Assembly (NCBI RefSeq): GCF_019634815.1
Contig: NZ_JAHCAP010000016.1
Coordinates: 1-64,000, forward strand
Length of the DNA stretch: 64,000 nt
Direction: 5' to 3'
Source of the DNA: Dokdonella sp.
GTDB taxonomy: Bacteria; Pseudomonadota; Gammaproteobacteria; Xanthomonadales; Rhodanobacteraceae
In this document: positions 25,811 through 35,801 of the stretch, one piece after another
Numbering within the stretch: the first letter of the stretch is position 1
Layout: every line of letters starts with the position of its first letter
The notes under the pieces: model-generated
The model's database searches: none
Seen by the model: the letters and a program-made list of their open reading frames with translations, nothing else
What the model was told of the DNA's origin: nothing
Translations under genes and position numbers: made by a program

Positions 25811-25840
25811 CGAGCCTGCGCCGGGAGTGGCGCAGGCTCG
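25811..25840. terminator. 12-bp perfect hairpin after the G8 gene
   Basis: CGAGCCTGCGCC at 25811-25822, loop GGGAGT, then the exact complement at 25829-25840. It lies just downstream of the G8-protein stop (minus strand) and upstream of kbl. It is a likely terminator or attenuating hairpin, without a T-run. Confidence 0.6.
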
Positions 25841-25868
25841 CGTCGATCGTCGCGGAAGGCGGCGCCGA

Positions 25869-28800
25869 TCAGTTGGCGCAGAAATCCTCGGGATGCAGAT
25901 CGGCCGTGTTGGGGCAGCCGTCGAACGGCACCGCGATCGGCACCAGCGGAGTGTTCCACGGGGCCTGTCGCTGCACGCAGGTCGCCGGTGGATGCAAGGG
26001 TTTGAACTGGGTGCTGGACGCGGTCTTGAAGCCCGCGGGCAGGGTGAAACTGAAACCGATGCAGCCGCCGACGGGGCAGTCGGGTGGCGTCTGCGTCCAT
26101 GAGCACACGGCATCGTTGGCCGGGTCCACGCCCACGCACTGCGAGCCGCTCAGCTTGCAGAATGATGCGGGCTTGCAGTGTTCCTTGCGCGCCTGCGCGA
26201 ACGATTGCAGGGTTTCTTGCTGGCCGAAATCGGCCGTGGCGATGCGAACCTCGACGATGCCCGACTCCGGATCATTGGCATACCAACCCGCGAAGTGCGG
26301 CTTGAGATTCTGCACTGTGTGGAACTCTGGCGGGTCCTTGCCGATTTCGACCTGGGTGAGCGTGATGCTGGCCGGATTGAAGTCGGTGTCCTTGCCGACG
26401 AAGAAGCGATAGGTCTGCTCGGTCTTTTCGTCGGCAAAGATCAGGAACACGTGGTAGGTCTGGCCGGCCTTGAATTCGTTGACCGCGCAATCGACCTTGT
26501 TGCCGTTGCGCGGGTTGCAGTTTTCGGCAATCTGCGTCGCCTTGGAAACGGTGGTGTCGATGTAGTAGGTGCCGCCGTTGACGGTCAACGAACTGCGCTG
26601 GCCGGTGTCCTGGCCCATCATGCGGATCGCGCGGGTCACGCCCTTGTCGGCGATCGGCAGCTTGTCCTGGCGCAGCAGCGGGACGCCATAGCAGTTTTCA
26701 TTGGTGCAGGCACTGTTCCAGTCGCCACTGTTGATCTGACCCTTGACGGCACACGTGCGCGTGCGCGCGCAGTCGGGATAGAGCGTGGTGGTCACGTAGT
26801 GGTACGGACTGGTGCGCGAGGAGTTGGCCGACTTGCATTCGGTGGAATCGATCGGACCGGCGAAGAATTCGTCATTGTTGACCACCGTGGTGTTGACGAA
26901 GCCGGTGAGCGTGCCGTCGTTGTCGTTGAGCACGGTCTGGCGATCGATGCTGGTGAAACCATTGAAGGTGGTCTTGTCCCACACGCAATACTCATTGGCG
27001 AGCTTTTCGTAATCGGTTTCGAGCGTGCCTTCCTTGAAGAAGGGCGTGAGCACGAAGTGCCGCGTTTCGACGTTCTCGAAATAAAGATCCTGCGAGTGGA
27101 AGGCCGGTGGATAGTAGAAGCCATTGGGTTGCTTCCAGCCGATCGCGGCATTGGGCATGAAGCAGGTGTTGCTGGCCTTGTCGCGCTGCAGGCCCTTGAC
27201 GGTGCCGGCCAGCCAGCGGCTCTGGCCGCCCGCGCCGGGTCGGCATTCTCCAACCAGGTTGGGCTTGTCGGTGAATGGGGTGCAGTCGTCGATCTTGCGA
27301 TGGTGGATGTCCAGATACGCATTGGAAGCCTGGAAGGCCGGGCCGTCGTAGACGCTGAACATGCGTTGGTACATGCCGAAGTTGTCGACCTGATGGCTGA
27401 TGCCTTCGTCCTTGGACAGGCAATAGCTGCCTGGGCGGCTGCCATTGCTCATTGTCGCGCAGGCCAACGCCGCCGGATTGAACGGCCCGCCATCAGATGC
27501 GAATGGGTTATCGGGCTGGGTGGCACCGATGAAGGCGGTCTTGCGCACCAGAGCCCAGTGGCCCGGCACCACGTCCGATTCGGTGTAGCCGCCGCCGGTC
27601 ACCATCGTGAGGCCCGCCTGCTGCACATCGGTGATCGCGCTGTCGGTGACGAGGAACCACTGCGGTCGCAACCAGATTGCGGCGAAATTGAAGGGCGCCC
27701 AGTTGAACGAGGTGTTGAAGCGCGACAGCACGGTGACCATGCAATTGTCGAGCGTGCCGGCGGCACAACGCGGGGGCGTCACGCTGCAATCATCGGCGGT
27801 GCAGCGGGTGGCAAAGCGGCCGCCACCCGGATCGAGCGAAGGATAGTAATGTTCGTTGGGCATTGCGGGCGCGAGCGGATTGGGGATTGGCTCGAGCTTG
27901 GGCATGCTCGGATCACCCCCACGCTGCACACCGTGGCAGGCGGCGGTTCCCGTTACGGTCTGGAATGCGGTCATCGCGGTGGAGCAGGTGTTGCCGTCGA
28001 AGGACTTGAGCGGCGTCATCCCCGCGCGATCGAGCGAGCTTTGCATCGAGGCGTAGGACGTCCACTTCATGGCCTTGGACATGCCGCTGTTGATGCCCGG
28101 CAGCAACCAGTAGCAAACGCCGCAGGTGCCGGCGCCAACCGCCATGTTGTCCTTGAAATCGTTCCAGCCGTTCATGATCCAGAATACGGTGGGATGGTCG
28201 ACATCCGACTTGAACGGCATCTGGTCGGCATCGCTGTCGAGCGTGTTGGGTGCGGCGAGGATGCCGGGTACCTTGCGCGGATTCTGGACATTGTCGACTG
28301 CGGCGCGTGCGAACACGCCGAGGTTGGCCGTGAGCACATTGTCGATCTCGGTACCTTCTTCGAGATAGAAGCCGTGCCCGATCGACTTGTAGCCGACATT
28401 GCGTTCCAGATGCACGTTGTGCGTGGCGTGCAGCACCACCCAGCGTGTCATCGATTCATTGATGCTTGAGTCGCGCAGGAAGGTGCCATCGGGCACATGC
28501 CGCGCGTGGTGGAAATGCACGGGGTAGCGGCCAATCGTGCCGCCTTGCCCCAGCTGGCGGAATTCGACGCCCTGCAGTTTGAGCTCGCGCACGCCCTGGC
28601 GGATGACGACGTGGCCGCCGTTGTAGTAGTGGGTCGACTCGGCAGGGAAGTCGTCGTCGCGGGTGTCGCCCGCGGAAACGATGCGGATCGAGCGGCTGAG
28701 CACGCCGACCGCGGCGCGCGTTTCCACCGCTTCGACATTGCTGCTGCGCGTGGGGCCGATCGTCAATGGCGTCTGGCCGAGCGAGGCGCGGATGCCGTTG

Positions 28801-29744
28801 TGGGCGAAGGCGACGGCGTCCTGCAGCGGAATCGTGGTCGCGCATTGCACGTCGCTGGCGACCGTCAGGGTCTCGGAATGGCCGGGCAGGTAGTCGGTGG
28901 CGGTGAGGACGATCTGGTCGCCGCCCTTGAACGACAGCGGGCGGTCGATCTTGATCGACGTCGCCCCCTTGGTCACCGAATCGGCCAGACGCACCCAACT
29001 GCTGTTGCTGCTGGATGGAAACGTCGGGCTGCACTCGCCGCCGCTGGCATAGGTTGCGCCCTTGCGGCCGAACAACTGCACCGTCGCGCCATAGGAAATG
29101 CCGAGTACCTTGTCACCGAAGTAGCCCTGGCGACTTTGCTCGTCCGAGCCACCTTCGAACTCCATCGGCATGTAGGCATAGAAGTAGTCCGCGGCGATGC
29201 GCGGATCCTGCGCGGCATTGGGATAGACGCTGGTGAGGCCGCTGGCGGCGATGGATTGCGCCTGGCTCACCGGCTTCATGTGACCGTCGGCCGTGAGATT
29301 GGAATTCCACACCGCATCGGGAATTCCGCAATGACCCTTGGGATCGCTCTTGCAAATCACGCCGAGCGCATTCGCGTTCGGATTGCCCTTGATGCGGTCC
29401 TCGCCCCACAGATGGATCACCAGTTCGCCACCGGCGGTGCCGATCGGCGCTTCCGGCGTGCCGGCGCGCAGGGTGCCACCGTTCTCGACGAGGATGTTGT
29501 TGGCCCAGAAATCGATCTGGGCATCTTCGAATTCGAGCGTGCCGCCGTCGATGACATGCACGTCCTTGTACTTGTAGGTTCCGGCGCCCACGCACACCGC
29601 CTTGTCGACCAGCAGCTCGTCGCCGCTGGTGGTTGGCGCGAGTGGCTCGCCGGTGCAGGCGGCCTGCGCGATCGACGCGAGCGGCAGGGCAAACAGCGCG
29701 GTGGTCAGGGCGAACCGGATGCTGCGGGTCTTGGTCTTGGTCAT
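25869..29744 (-). CDS. Secreted G8-domain protein, CEMIP/TMEM2-like
   Basis: 1291 residues with a signal peptide (MTKTKTRSIRFALTTALFAL, cleavage near AQA-ACT). The N-terminal 250 residues look like a G8 domain: conserved glycines in GGTLEFED, NGGTLRAGTPEAPIGTAGGE and the LWGEDR edge. Parallel beta-helix turns follow, with IGRYPVHFHH, RDSSINESMTRWVVLHATHN and SIGHGFYLEEGTE, phrases shared with animal CEMIP/TMEM2 hyaluronidase-related proteins. The C-terminal 500 residues are Cys-rich. Polysaccharide binding or cleavage is inferred, not shown. It starts 10 nt after the barrel gene, so the two form an operon. Confidence 0.78.
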   Translation of the reverse strand: MTKTKTRSIRFALTTALFALPLASIAQAACTGEPLAPTTSGDELLVDKAVCVGAGTYKYKDVHVIDGGTLEFEDAQIDFWANNILVENGGTLRAGTPEAPIGTAGGELVIHLWGEDRIKGNPNANALGVICKSDPKGHCGIPDAVWNSNLTADGHMKPVSQAQSIAASGLTSVYPNAAQDPRIAADYFYAYMPMEFEGGSDEQSRQGYFGDKVLGISYGATVQLFGRKGATYASGGECSPTFPSSSNSSWVRLADSVTKGATSIKIDRPLSFKGGDQIVLTATDYLPGHSETLTVASDVQCATTIPLQDAVAFAHNGIRASLGQTPLTIGPTRSSNVEAVETRAAVGVLSRSIRIVSAGDTRDDDFPAESTHYYNGGHVVIRQGVRELKLQGVEFRQLGQGGTIGRYPVHFHHARHVPDGTFLRDSSINESMTRWVVLHATHNVHLERNVGYKSIGHGFYLEEGTEIDNVLTANLGVFARAAVDNVQNPRKVPGILAAPNTLDSDADQMPFKSDVDHPTVFWIMNGWNDFKDNMAVGAGTCGVCYWLLPGINSGMSKAMKWTSYASMQSSLDRAGMTPLKSFDGNTCSTAMTAFQTVTGTAACHGVQRGGDPSMPKLEPIPNPLAPAMPNEHYYPSLDPGGGRFATRCTADDCSVTPPRCAAGTLDNCMVTVLSRFNTSFNWAPFNFAAIWLRPQWFLVTDSAITDVQQAGLTMVTGGGYTESDVVPGHWALVRKTAFIGATQPDNPFASDGGPFNPAALACATMSNGSRPGSYCLSKDEGISHQVDNFGMYQRMFSVYDGPAFQASNAYLDIHHRKIDDCTPFTDKPNLVGECRPGAGGQSRWLAGTVKGLQRDKASNTCFMPNAAIGWKQPNGFYYPPAFHSQDLYFENVETRHFVLTPFFKEGTLETDYEKLANEYCVWDKTTFNGFTSIDRQTVLNDNDGTLTGFVNTTVVNNDEFFAGPIDSTECKSANSSRTSPYHYVTTTLYPDCARTRTCAVKGQINSGDWNSACTNENCYGVPLLRQDKLPIADKGVTRAIRMMGQDTGQRSSLTVNGGTYYIDTTVSKATQIAENCNPRNGNKVDCAVNEFKAGQTYHVFLIFADEKTEQTYRFFVGKDTDFNPASITLTQVEIGKDPPEFHTVQNLKPHFAGWYANDPESGIVEVRIATADFGQQETLQSFAQARKEHCKPASFCKLSGSQCVGVDPANDAVCSWTQTPPDCPVGGCIGFSFTLPAGFKTASSTQFKPLHPPATCVQRQAPWNTPLVPIAVPFDGCPNTADLHPEDFCAN

Positions 29745-29754
29745 GGCGGTCAGC

Positions 29755-30888
29755 CTAGAAAGTCAGGGTGATGCCGGCGTGGATGCCGTGCACGAAGTAA
29801 TTGGAGTCCTCGAATGCGAACGCGGGTTGCGCGCCCGCCACCGGTTGCGGCATCGGGACCTCGGTGTAGGAGGTGCTCTGGCTGGTATCGATGCGCCGGT
29901 TGACCTGCGGCCCCGGGCGCAGCATGCGCGTGGCGTACATGGCCGAGTAACCGATCTGCGCCGACAGGAACGCGTTGAAACGGTAGCCGAACTCGAGCTC
30001 CGCCTGCGGCATCACGCCGAAGGTGTTGCGGCGATGGCGGCCGCTGTTGCTCGGCAAGGCGAAATAACCGCCGGGAAATTGCTCGACCGTCTCGAACTCG
30101 GTGTAGTCGTCGGTATGCAGCACGCCATTGATGTCGACCTGTTGCCGCAGCCAGCCGGCTGCGAGTTTGAAGTCGGCACTGCCGTAAAAGCCGTTGCGCT
30201 CGGCGCGTGCACGCAAGCCCACTTGCAGGCCGTGGAAGCGGTTGCGTGTGGAAAATGCGTCATGGGTTTCCCACACATCCGGCCCCCACTCGGGCAGCAG
30301 CGGGCTGGCGGTGTCGAGCGTCATCGATTCGTCAAGGTTGAGCACGGCCACGCCGATCAGCGCATCGAGCGCGAATGCGCGTGCCATCGGCAGTTGCCAG
30401 CGGTAATCGAGCTCGGCGCCGCGCAGGCGTTCGCTGCTGCGCAGGCTTGCCGCGCCGCTGTAGAGGCCTGGCACGGAAAAGTCGGTCGAGGTTTCCTGCC
30501 CGGTTTGCGGATCGATGTAGGGAATGTACAGATGCAATGATCCAGGCAGTGCGTCCGAAAACATGCCTGCGCCGTAGCTGCCGTGCTGCAGCCCGAATGC
30601 GGAGAACTCCAGCGCGCTCGACTCCGACATCGCGCGGCTCAGGCTCAGGCGTGCGCCGCGGCGGCTGCCGAATTCAGCGGCGCGCGGCCCAAACACGATC
30701 TGCGTCCCGGGCTGCCCCAGTGTGCCGGTCGAAATGAATGGGATGCCGAGCGGACTGTCGCGGCTCTCCCACGACAATGCGTCGAGCGAGAGGGACCAGT
30801 CGGCTGTGGTAGTGGCGGGAGCCGCCGAGGGCGATGCCGAAAACGCGCAGCCAGCGAGCAAGGCAAGATTCAAAACACAACGACGCAT
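29755..30888 (-). CDS. BBP7-type outer-membrane beta-barrel protein
   Basis: 377 residues with a signal peptide (MRRCVLNLALLAGCAFSASP). Phrases GTLGQPGTQIVFGP, FHGLQVGLRARAE, ALPSNSG and MLRPGPQVNRRID match the BBP7 barrel family best known from planctomycetes. The last residue is Phe (GITLTF), the BAM-recognition signature. The ATG at 30888 has AGGGGG about 5 nt upstream. It precedes the G8-domain gene by 10 nt, suggesting a surface partner or receptor for that product. Confidence 0.78.
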   Translation of the reverse strand: MRRCVLNLALLAGCAFSASPSAAPATTTADWSLSLDALSWESRDSPLGIPFISTGTLGQPGTQIVFGPRAAEFGSRRGARLSLSRAMSESSALEFSAFGLQHGSYGAGMFSDALPGSLHLYIPYIDPQTGQETSTDFSVPGLYSGAASLRSSERLRGAELDYRWQLPMARAFALDALIGVAVLNLDESMTLDTASPLLPEWGPDVWETHDAFSTRNRFHGLQVGLRARAERNGFYGSADFKLAAGWLRQQVDINGVLHTDDYTEFETVEQFPGGYFALPSNSGRHRRNTFGVMPQAELEFGYRFNAFLSAQIGYSAMYATRMLRPGPQVNRRIDTSQSTSYTEVPMPQPVAGAQPAFAFEDSNYFVHGIHAGITLTF

Positions 30889-31208
30889 GCAGCCCCCTGA
30901 TTCTTGTCGACAGTCCATCGCATGCCTGCGCCAGACAGGCATCTTGCACCCGACCCGATCGGGGCACGCGTTGCGACCTTGGTGGCCGACAGGTGTGGCG
31001 GCAGACGGGCGGGGCATCGAAGGACGCCCTGCGCGACGCATGCCTGAACCCCTGAATGCGATCGTCGCGATGGTGTGCCTGATTGTGCGCCGCATTCGCA
31101 ATTGCCTGCAACCGCGCTCGCGGCCCCAAGGCGGCCCATGGCTTTCGTCATGCGGTTTCTGCGTGGCGATGTTGTACCTTTGCGGGTTCCAGAATCCCGG
31201 GAGTAGCC
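30889..31208. other. Divergent intergenic region
   Basis: 320 bp between the divergent barrel and peptidase genes. It should hold both promoters, but I see no clear -35/-10 pair, and no gene. Confidence 0.4.
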
Positions 31209-33422
31209 ATGAAACACCCCCTTGCACTGGCGCTGGCGACGGCGCTGTCCACGTTGGCGCTTGGCGCCTGTCATGCGCCAACCAAACCCGATGCGCAGGC
31301 CACCGTTGCGCCGGCGGCCAAGCCAGTGCCGCCCGCCAATCCGCTGCTGACACCCAGCCCGCTGCCGCTGCAGTATCCGCAGTTCGACAAGATCGCCGAC
31401 ACCGATTTCGGTCCCGCCTTCGATGCCGGCATGGCCGCGCAGCTCGAGGAAATCGCGGCGATCACCGCCAATCCGCAGGCGCCGAGTTTCGACAACACCA
31501 TCGTGGCGATGGAGAAGAGCGGACAGACGCTGCGCCGCGCGACCGGCTTGTTCTACAACCTCGTCGGCGCCGACACCAACGATGCGCGCAAGAAGATCCA
31601 GGTCGAGTATTCGCCGAAGTTTGCCGCGCATCGCGATGCGATCTTCCTCAATCCGCAATTGTTCGCGCGCGTGCAGTCGCTTTACGAGCAGCGTGCGCAG
31701 CTGGGTCTGGATGCCGAGTCACTGCGTCTGGTCGAGCGTTATTACGACGACTTCGTGCGCGATGGCGCCAAGCTCTCGGATACCGACAAGGCGCGCCTCA
31801 AGCAGATCAATGGCGAACTCGCCTCGCTGGGCACAAAGTTCGGCCAGAACGTGCTCGCCGAGGTCAATGATTCGGCGATCATCGTCGACACGCGCGAGGA
31901 GCTCGCGGGCCTGCCCGAGGATGCGATCGCGGCGGCTGCCGAGGCGGCCAAGGCGCGCAAGCTCGAAGGCAAGTTCGTGCTCGCGCTGCAGAACACCACC
32001 GGCCAGCCGCCCGAAACCTATCTGTCCAATCGCGCGCTGCGCCAGCGCATCCACGAGACCTCGGTCGCCCGTGGCAGCCGCGGCAATGCCTGGGACAACA
32101 CTTCGATCGTCTCGCAGATCATGAAGCTGCGCGTCGAGCGCGCGCAGATGCTCGGCTATCCGACCTACGCGGCCTACAGCCTGGCCAACCAGACCGCCAA
32201 GACCACCGAGGCGGTCAACAAGATGCTCGGGCAACTGGCGCCCCCTGCGGTCGCCAACGCCAAGCTCGAAGCCGCTGCGCTGCAAAAGCTCATCGATGCG
32301 GAGCAGAAGGCCAAGGGCCAGCCGAGCTTCAAGTTGCAGCCATGGGACTGGGCCTATTACGCGGAGAAGGTGCGCAAGCAGAAGTTTGCGTTCGACGAGG
32401 CGCAGATCAAGCCCTATCTCGAAGCCAGGAACGTGCTCGAGAACGGCGTGTTCTACGCGGCCGGCCAGCTCTACGGCCTCAAGTTCAAACAGCGCACCGA
32501 CCTGCCGGTCTATCACCCCGATGTGCTGGTCTATGACGTGTTCAACGAGGATGGCACCCAGCTCGCGATCTTCCTCGAGGACATGTACGCGCGGCCGAGC
32601 AAGCGTGGCGGCGCGTGGATGAACGCCTACGTCAGCCAGAACAAGCTGCTGGGGACGATGCCGGTGGTCGCCAACCACCTCAACATTCCCAAGCCGCCGG
32701 CAGGTCAGCCGACGCTGATGACCTGGGACGAAACCAATACGATGTTCCACGAGTTCGGCCATGCCCTGCACGGCATGTTCTCGAACGTGACCTATCCCTA
32801 CTTTGCCGGCACCGGCGTGCCGCGCGACTTCGTCGAGTTCCCGTCGCAGGTCAACGAGATGTGGGCCGATTGGCCGAGCGTGCTCGCCAACTATGCCAGG
32901 CACTACCAGAGCGGCGAGCCGATGCCCAAGGCCCTGCTCGACAAGGTGATGGCGGCGGCGCGTTTCAACGAGGGCTTCCGCACCACCGAGTACCTGGGCG
33001 CAGCGATGCTCGACCAGAACTGGCATCAGATCGACAGCGTCGACAAGGTGCCCGCGGCCGATGGCGTGATGGCATTCGAAACCGCCGCGCTCAAGGGCGA
33101 TGGCATCTACTACCCGCCGGTGCCGCCGCGTTACCGCACGCCGTACTTCAGCCACATCATGAGCGGCTATGCGGCGGGCTACTACTCCTACATCTGGTCG
33201 GAAGTGCTCGATGCCGATACGGTGGCCTGGATCAAGGCGCACGGTGGGCTCACGCGCGCCAACGGTGACCGCTTCCGCGACACCCTGCTGTCGCGCGGCG
33301 GCAGCAAGGATGCGATGCAGCTGTTCCGCGATTTCACCGGCCACGATCCCGACATCAAGCCGCTGCTCGAGCGGCGCGGCCTGCGCGTGGTGCCAACCAA
33401 GGGCGGCAAGACCAAGCCCTGA
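31209..33422 (+). CDS. dcp: M3 family peptidyl-dipeptidase (Dcp), predicted lipoprotein
   Basis: 737 residues. Zinc metallopeptidase with HEFGHALHGM (HExxH-type ligands) and the downstream Glu in FPSQVNEMWADW. It removes C-terminal dipeptides. A lipobox LALGAC with Cys at residue 21 suggests a lipid-anchored, periplasm-facing form, whereas E. coli Dcp has no lipobox. The ATG at 31209 was chosen because it gives the signal sequence; a longer frame upstream is non-coding. An 11-bp hairpin follows the stop. Confidence 0.92.
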   Translation: MKHPLALALATALSTLALGACHAPTKPDAQATVAPAAKPVPPANPLLTPSPLPLQYPQFDKIADTDFGPAFDAGMAAQLEEIAAITANPQAPSFDNTIVAMEKSGQTLRRATGLFYNLVGADTNDARKKIQVEYSPKFAAHRDAIFLNPQLFARVQSLYEQRAQLGLDAESLRLVERYYDDFVRDGAKLSDTDKARLKQINGELASLGTKFGQNVLAEVNDSAIIVDTREELAGLPEDAIAAAAEAAKARKLEGKFVLALQNTTGQPPETYLSNRALRQRIHETSVARGSRGNAWDNTSIVSQIMKLRVERAQMLGYPTYAAYSLANQTAKTTEAVNKMLGQLAPPAVANAKLEAAALQKLIDAEQKAKGQPSFKLQPWDWAYYAEKVRKQKFAFDEAQIKPYLEARNVLENGVFYAAGQLYGLKFKQRTDLPVYHPDVLVYDVFNEDGTQLAIFLEDMYARPSKRGGAWMNAYVSQNKLLGTMPVVANHLNIPKPPAGQPTLMTWDETNTMFHEFGHALHGMFSNVTYPYFAGTGVPRDFVEFPSQVNEMWADWPSVLANYARHYQSGEPMPKALLDKVMAAARFNEGFRTTEYLGAAMLDQNWHQIDSVDKVPAADGVMAFETAALKGDGIYYPPVPPRYRTPYFSHIMSGYAAGYYSYIWSEVLDADTVAWIKAHGGLTRANGDRFRDTLLSRGGSKDAMQLFRDFTGHDPDIKPLLERRGLRVVPTKGGKTKP

Positions 33423-33433
33423 TCGATGTGGAT

Positions 33434-33465
33434 GGTCGCGCCCGGATTCCATTTCGGGCGCGACC
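33434..33465. terminator. Terminator between convergent dcp and acyltransferase
   Basis: GGTCGCGCCCG at 33434-33444, 10-nt loop, exact complement at 33455-33465, then CTCTT. The 11-bp perfect stem between two convergent genes points to a bidirectional terminator. Confidence 0.78.
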
Positions 33466-33477
33466 CTCTTCATGGCT

Positions 33478-34701
33478 TCATTTGGTGCTCTCGCGCGCGA
33501 CGTCGCCGTTGCGCGAGTCGCCCGCCAGGATCATTTCGGTGCTCGCTTGCGGATGTGCGGCGCGCGGTCGACCGCGGCGCAGGAACGGCAGTTCGATCCA
33601 GCGATACGACAGCGCGGCGATCGCGCAGGACAGCGCCAGCACCAGCGGCAGCAGCCACGGCAGGCCGTAACCGCCAATAGCCCGCAGCACTCCGGCCTGG
33701 ACCAGCCAGTGCAGGATCGGCAGATGCCACAGATAGACGCCGAAACTCACCAGTCCCAGCCAGCGCAGCGGCATGTTGTCGAATAGCCGCCGCGCGAGCG
33801 GGCTGCCACATGCACTTGCGTAGAGGATGGTCGCGGTCGCCAGGCCAGCCAGGCCATGCCAGACAAACAGCAGTGGATGGCCATCCCAGTACTGGCTGCT
33901 TGCGTAATGGATGGCCCACAGCAGCAAGGCGAACAGCAGGAGAGCCGCCAGCAGCAAGGCATCATTGCGCCTGGCATCGCCCAGCCGGCCCTGCGCTACC
34001 GCGATGCTGTAAGCGTAGGCGGCGAGCATGCCGGCGACGAACTGGTCGAGGCGGCCGGGCAATTGCTCGAGTGCAATCACGCGCAGCGGCACCGGCTCGG
34101 CGATCACCAGCGGCAGCATCCAATGGCGCCAGATCTGGGTGACGACAATCGCCCCGAGCGCCAGCCACGGCCAGCGGCCAGGACGCAGGGCGAGCGCGAG
34201 AACCGGCAGGATGAGATAGAAACTGAACTCGATCGCCAGCGTGTAGGTCACCGGGTTGATCGGTTCGACGCCGAACGGACCGAGATTGTTGAGCAGCAGC
34301 AGGTTGCCGACGAATTGCTTGATGCCGGGCACATTGCCGATACCCCACAGCGCGGCGAGCACAACCAGCACCAGCATCTGCGCGTAATACGCCGGGAGGA
34401 TGCGTTGCACGCGCCGCAACCAGTAATTGCGCAGCGAAGGCGCCGGCGCAGCGGCCAACTGGCGACTCGCATAGGGCAGGGTGAGCAGGAAGGCCGACAG
34501 CGTGAAGAAGATGTCCACGCCGGCCCAGCCCACCGAAAACAGCGGCGTGAAGTCGAGTGGTCCGAGCATCATCAGGCGCGGCGTGGCTTCGACCCAGACG
34601 TGGTAGACCAGCACCCACAATGCGGCAAAGCCGCGCACGCCGGTGAGGACGGGGAGCTCGCCGATGCCCGAATGTGGCTGCTTGCCGGGGTTGGCGGCCA
34701 C
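33478..34701 (-). CDS. Acyltransferase 3 family membrane protein
   Basis: 407 residues, about ten membrane helices. Begins with the family block LTGVRGFAALWVLVYHVWVE carrying the catalytic His, followed by FFTLSAFLLTLPY. These proteins O-acetylate or otherwise acylate polysaccharides, LPS or peptidoglycan in the envelope. The last 20 residues are hydrophilic. It is transcribed in the same direction as accA, 16 nt after it, and could be co-transcribed. Confidence 0.85.
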   Translation of the reverse strand: MAANPGKQPHSGIGELPVLTGVRGFAALWVLVYHVWVEATPRLMMLGPLDFTPLFSVGWAGVDIFFTLSAFLLTLPYASRQLAAAPAPSLRNYWLRRVQRILPAYYAQMLVLVVLAALWGIGNVPGIKQFVGNLLLLNNLGPFGVEPINPVTYTLAIEFSFYLILPVLALALRPGRWPWLALGAIVVTQIWRHWMLPLVIAEPVPLRVIALEQLPGRLDQFVAGMLAAYAYSIAVAQGRLGDARRNDALLLAALLLFALLLWAIHYASSQYWDGHPLLFVWHGLAGLATATILYASACGSPLARRLFDNMPLRWLGLVSFGVYLWHLPILHWLVQAGVLRAIGGYGLPWLLPLVLALSCAIAALSYRWIELPFLRRGRPRAAHPQASTEMILAGDSRNGDVARESTK

Positions 34702-34717
34702 GGCGTCGACGTCCGGA

Positions 34718-35677
34718 TCAGCCGCCGATGAACGCGCCGTAGCCGCGCAGGCGCTGGTAACGGCGTTCGATCAGCGCCGCCTCGCCAATGCGCGCGAGTT
34801 CATCGAGCTGGTTGAGCAGGATCGCCTTGAGGCGGATCGCCATGCCGCGCGGATTGCGATGGGCGCCGCCGAGCGGTTCGCGGATCACCTTGTCGACCAG
34901 TCCCAGTTCCTTCAGGCGCGGTGCGGTCATGCCGAGCATGCCAGCGGCATCGCGTGCGCGATCGGCGGTCTTGAACAAGATGGACGAGCAGGCCTCGGGC
35001 GTGATCACCGAGTAGGTGCTGTATTCGAGCATGTTGGTGACATCGCCGACACCGATCGCGAGCGCGCCACCCGAGCCGCCCTCACCCACGACGCTGCACA
35101 GGATGGGTACGCGCAGTTGCGACATTTCCAGCAGGTTGCGTGCGATCGCCTCGCTCTGGCCGCGTTCCTCGGCGCCGACGCCGGGATAGGCGCCGGGCGT
35201 GTCGATGAAGGTGAGGATCGGCAGCCTGAAGCGTGCCGCGAGCTGCATCAGGCGCAGCGCCTTGCGATAGCCTTCGGGGCGCGGCATGCCGAAGTTGCGG
35301 CGGATCTTGGATTTGGTGTCGCGTCCCTTCTGATGACCGATGATGACCAGGCTGCGGCCATCGATGCGGCCGATGCCACCGACAATCGCGGCGTCATCGG
35401 CATAGGCGCGATCTCCGGCGAGCTCGTGGAACTCCTCGCAGATCACGCCGACATAGTCGAGCGTGTAAGGCCGCGCCGGGTGACGCGAAAGCTGGGCAAT
35501 CTGCCAAGGCGTGAGGTTGCGGAAAATTTCGGCCGTCTTGGCGCGCAACTTGCCCTGCAGCGTGCTGACCTCGGCATCGATGTCGAGGGCATGGCCGCGG
35601 CTGGCACTGCGCAGTTCCTGGAGTTTGGCTTCCAGGTCGGCGATGGGTTGTTCGAAATCGAGAAAGTTCGGATTCAT
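34718..35677 (-). CDS. accA: Acetyl-CoA carboxylase carboxyltransferase alpha subunit
   Basis: 319 residues, the family length. It transfers carboxyl from carboxybiotin to acetyl-CoA, together with AccD, for fatty-acid synthesis. Conserved blocks are [39 protein letters not shown] and the CoA-site [15 protein letters not shown]. The ATG at 35677 matches the family N-terminus. It follows dnaE, as in E. coli. Confidence 0.96.
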   Translation of the reverse strand: MNPNFLDFEQPIADLEAKLQELRSASRGHALDIDAEVSTLQGKLRAKTAEIFRNLTPWQIAQLSRHPARPYTLDYVGVICEEFHELAGDRAYADDAAIVGGIGRIDGRSLVIIGHQKGRDTKSKIRRNFGMPRPEGYRKALRLMQLAARFRLPILTFIDTPGAYPGVGAEERGQSEAIARNLLEMSQLRVPILCSVVGEGGSGGALAIGVGDVTNMLEYSTYSVITPEACSSILFKTADRARDAAGMLGMTAPRLKELGLVDKVIREPLGGAHRNPRGMAIRLKAILLNQLDELARIGEAALIERRYQRLRGYGAFIGG

Positions 35678-35737
35678 TGAATGCGTACGTCGCCTGGGCG
35701 GGCCCGGTGCCGCCGTCCCGGCGACGCAAAGGGCGCA

Positions 35738-35743
35738 AGTATA
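35738..35743 (-). promoter_or_regulatory. Possible -10 element for accA
   Basis: On the minus strand TATACT lies about 60 nt upstream of the accA start, within the 124-nt gap after dnaE. The matching -35 is poor (3 of 6), so an internal promoter is only possible. Confidence 0.25.
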
Positions 35744-35801
35744 GCGGCTCGGCTGGGGACAGGCAGGGCGCTTGCGGGCGTGGCGCGGCGCGCCTGCGGC
35801 C

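Noticed and set aside
26178..28469. 763-codon plus-strand frame opposite the G8 gene
   Set aside because: Antisense shadow of a gene with signal peptide and beta-helix motifs; its translation is low-complexity Ala/Arg/Val.
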